A stretch of 8,674 bases of DNA, taken from Gammaproteobacteria bacterium. GTDB taxonomy: Bacteria > Pseudomonadota > Gammaproteobacteria > Arenicellales > JAHEKD01. Made by a program: the position numbers and the translations under genes. The notes under the pieces were generated by a model. That model was given only the letters and a program-made list of their open reading frames with translations, had not been told where the DNA came from and ran no database searches. Numbering within the stretch: the first letter of the stretch is position 1; every line of letters begins with the position of its first letter. The stretch covers positions 1 to 8,674 of the forward strand of contig JAHEKD010000074.1 of the NCBI GenBank assembly GCA_024638545.1. Direction: 5' to 3'. Positions 7,145-8,674 of this stretch are shown here, in pieces.

Positions 7145-7172
7145 GTCACATGTAGACGTTACTACATACAAT
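7145..7172 (+). promoter_or_regulatory. Possible sigma-70 promoter for the secreted hydrolase-like gene
   Basis: TACAAT at 7167-7172 matches 5 of 6 positions of the -10 consensus and GTCACA at 7145-7150 matches 4 of 6 of the -35, with a 16-base spacer. Transcription would start near 7179, leaving a leader of roughly 140 bases before the ATG at 7322. Confidence 0.3.
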
Positions 7173-7273
7173 ACTATAGGGTTATTCGCAAGAATTAGAA
7201 TTATAGAGTAAGTAAGTCAGCAGATGGGGTCAGATCAGAAGTCTGTTATTCTGGAAGGTGAGAAGCTAAATAG

Positions 7274-7313
7274 TCCTTGTTTATCAAGGAGAATAAACTT
7301 TATTTTATAAGGA
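7274..7313 (+). promoter_or_regulatory. Leader hairpin with competing anti-Shine-Dalgarno pairings
   Basis: TCCTTG (7274-7279) pairs perfectly with CAAGGA (7285-7290) across a 5-base loop. The same TCCTT can instead pair with the AAGGA at 7309-7313, which is the Shine-Dalgarno of the next gene, 8 bases before its ATG; a G-T wobble and one more pair extend that helix to seven. The upstream hairpin would therefore free the ribosome site and the long-range pairing would hide it. The pairing is seen in the sequence; its regulatory use is inferred. Confidence 0.4.
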
Positions 7314-7321
7314 TAGTTTCT

Positions 7322-8674
7322 ATGACCAAGTATTTCAATTTTTTACTGAATCCGGTAACTTTAATTACTGCATTTTTTATTGTTATCTCGACATCCGCCT
7401 ATTCAGCGCAGCCGTATTTGGAGGATGCTGACAACACTGCGCCTCCCGCTGCCAACCCAGCTGCGCCCTCAATTGCCATTCATGAATGGCCCCGGCTGAT
7501 GATTTCGTCAGTGTCGTCATTGAGCGGCAACATAGAGCGCTATTCCAAGTACGATGTCATCGCCACGCAGGCGGGGTTGCTTCCGCGTATTGCTTCACTG
7601 CAGGCGCTGCACCCCAACTTCATGTATTTCAGAATGGTCAATCCGCATGAATACTTAAGCTACGCTGGCGAAGATGACGGTATCAACTGCTCACAGTCAC
7701 ACGGGAATCCGTTTGGATCCACGACAGCCACCACCGGCGCCGGCAACTGCGGTGTTTATGCCGGTCACTGGCTCTATCAACCCGGCACCCCCACGCGCGC
7801 TGCGGTCACCTCGAGCGCCACCACCATACCGGTGCAGGATGCCTCACGCTTCCAGGTTGGTCAATATGTGGTGATCTACAACGCGCCCGCCGGTTCGTTC
7901 AACAATGCTGAACACATGCGCATCACCGGCAAAAGCACCTCGGCAAAAACGCTGACAGTGAAGCGCGGCTATAAATCGACGGCCAGCGCCCATGCCAGCG
8001 GCTCGATTGTGGCCCAACATTCCCTGGGTAACAGCAAGTCGCAAGATCCGCGCAACTGGATATACAATTTAGGCACAAACGGCCCGCGTGACGGGGCGAA
8101 CCGGCGCTACATTGACTATTTGCCGATATGGATGTCGCAGAACTATAAAAAGGACCGCAGGGGTATTACCCAAAATGTCACGGTAACGGGGTTTGTGTTT
8201 GATGCCCAGTTTCATTTTGAATACAAGACTAAAAAGGCCGATGTCAACAACGACCTTATACAGGACAACGGCATCAGCCCGGGCGGCACAAACTGGTGGG
8301 GTGATGGTTATGATACCTTTCACGCCAATTTGAGGGCGCGCTTTCCCAACTTTTACATCGTTGGCGGCTTTCGAAATGTACGCGGCTTTGACAGTATTAA
8401 CGGTGTGCAGATGGAAGGCTTTCCAGTTTACGACAAATTCCGCCACCTGCCCCCGGATTACAGCAAAATGGGAACGATGATGTCGATGTACAGTTTGCAG
8501 ATGCGCCACCGTAATGTGGGCGCCCCGCATACCCATGTTTTAAACAAGGTGCCGACCAAGCTGTATGACTATGGTCTATCTTACGCGCATAGCAATGCAC
8601 CGTTTCGCTTTGCCCTGGGCCTGGCGTTGCTGGAGAATGGGTATTTTGGTCACCAAAATGATGCTCAGCATCCG
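7322..8674 (+). CDS. Secreted putative glycoside hydrolase, GHL15-like (3' truncated by window edge)
   Basis: The frame is open for 451 codons from the ATG at 7322 to the last base, so the C-terminus is missing. AAGGA at 7309-7313 is a good ribosome site. Residues 1-29 form a signal peptide: a lysine near the start, an apolar core (LITAFFIVI, 14-22) and an AYSA cleavage region, followed by a Pro/Ala-rich linker to about 50. The segment WPRLMISSV...ERYSKYDVIATQAG (56-84), FMYFRMVNP (100-108), FVFDAQFHFEY (291-301), NFYIVGGFRN (343-352), and NGVQMEGFP (360-368) reads as successive strands of a TIM-barrel hydrolase, with D294 and E365 as candidate acidic residues. This pattern resembles the hypothetical glycosyl hydrolase family GHL15, recalled and not searched. 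Residues about 160-235 form a beta-rich insert. It probably acts in the periplasm or outside the cell on the polysaccharide made by the locus. Confidence 0.75.
   Translation, partial: MTKYFNFLLNPVTLITAFFIVISTSAYSAQPYLEDADNTAPPAANPAAPSIAIHEWPRLMISSVSSLSGNIERYSKYDVIATQAGLLPRIASLQALHPNFMYFRMVNPHEYLSYAGEDDGINCSQSHGNPFGSTTATTGAGNCGVYAGHWLYQPGTPTRAAVTSSATTIPVQDASRFQVGQYVVIYNAPAGSFNNAEHMRITGKSTSAKTLTVKRGYKSTASAHASGSIVAQHSLGNSKSQDPRNWIYNLGTNGPRDGANRRYIDYLPIWMSQNYKKDRRGITQNVTVTGFVFDAQFHFEYKTKKADVNNDLIQDNGISPGGTNWWGDGYDTFHANLRARFPNFYIVGGFRNVRGFDSINGVQMEGFPVYDKFRHLPPDYSKMGTMMSMYSLQMRHRNVGAPHTHVLNKVPTKLYDYGLSYAHSNAPFRFALGLALLENGYFGHQNDAQHP

Larger units (their letters stand above)
6631..7321. other. AT-rich divergent intergenic region, about 690 bases, no gene seen
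   Basis: No open frame here has a ribosome site and coding character; stops are frequent on both strands. The region separates the minus-strand sulfotransferase operon from the plus-strand hydrolase-like gene and must hold both sets of promoters. It is unusually dense in inverted repeats: 6717-6730 (CCTTA/TAAGG), 6811-6849 (AATTTCT/AGAAATT), 6859-6872 (CAACA/TGTTG), 6930-6955, 6979-7008, 7008-7027 and the leader hairpin at 7274-7290. AT-rich sequence yields such repeats by chance more often than balanced sequence, so only the longest deserve weight. I see no tRNA, no IS end and no recognisable riboswitch core. Confidence 0.6.

Noticed and set aside
7128..7145. TTGGCGCG as a sigma-54 -24 element
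   Set aside because: The matching -12 element (TTGC at the right spacing) is absent; AATA is found there.
7180..7321. Cyclic-di-GMP (GEMM) or other known riboswitch in the leader
   Set aside because: No GEMM core sequences or other riboswitch consensus could be recognised; only short hairpins are present.
7844..8600. Three minus-strand open frames (7844-8044, 8069-8536, 8397-8600) under the hydrolase-like gene
   Set aside because: They are shadows of the continuous 451-codon plus-strand frame, which has a signal peptide, ribosome site and protein-like composition; the minus frames show no domain.

Overview
The window looks like part of a polysaccharide (exopolysaccharide, capsule or O-antigen type) locus from a Gram-negative bacterium. 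A gammaproteobacterium is my best guess, from the mixed AT/GC composition, the GMC/Tat-subunit pair and the mix of sulfotransferase, glycosyltransferase and nucleotide-sugar epimerase genes; the sequence alone does not prove the taxon. No rRNA, tRNA, CRISPR array, transposase or integrase was seen.

Layout. (1) Positions 1-1174, plus strand: the tail of a GT4-type glycosyltransferase overlaps a UDP-glucose-4-epimerase-like SDR. (2) A short convergent gap (1175-1311) holds one perfect hairpin. (3) Positions 1312-6630, minus strand: five genes read, in transcription order, sulfotransferase, DUF1972/GT4 glycosyltransferase, small Tat-signal protein, GMC flavoprotein oxidoreductase, and SAM-dependent methyltransferase. 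The first four form a probable operon with short gaps. The methyltransferase lies behind a 172-base gap, is visibly more AT-rich, and may have its own promoter. (4) Positions 6631-7321: an AT-rich divergent intergenic region of about 690 bases full of inverted repeats. (5) From 7322 to the right edge, plus strand: a 451-codon open frame, truncated by the window edge, encoding a secreted protein that resembles the putative glycoside hydrolases of the GHL15 type.

How the genes may work together (inference). The glycosyltransferases and epimerase would supply and join sugars. The sulfotransferase and methyltransferase would decorate the glycan or a lipid/sugar precursor. The GMC enzyme, which has no signal peptide of its own, could be carried through the Tat pathway by the small subunit to oxidise a sugar in the periplasm. 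The secreted hydrolase-like protein could trim or release the polymer. The most interesting points are the two-gene Tat/GMC oxidoreductase inside a glycan locus with no visible cytochrome subunit, a beta-rich insertion in the GHL15-like protein, and a leader just before 7322 in which one anti-Shine-Dalgarno segment can pair with either of two AAGGA motifs.
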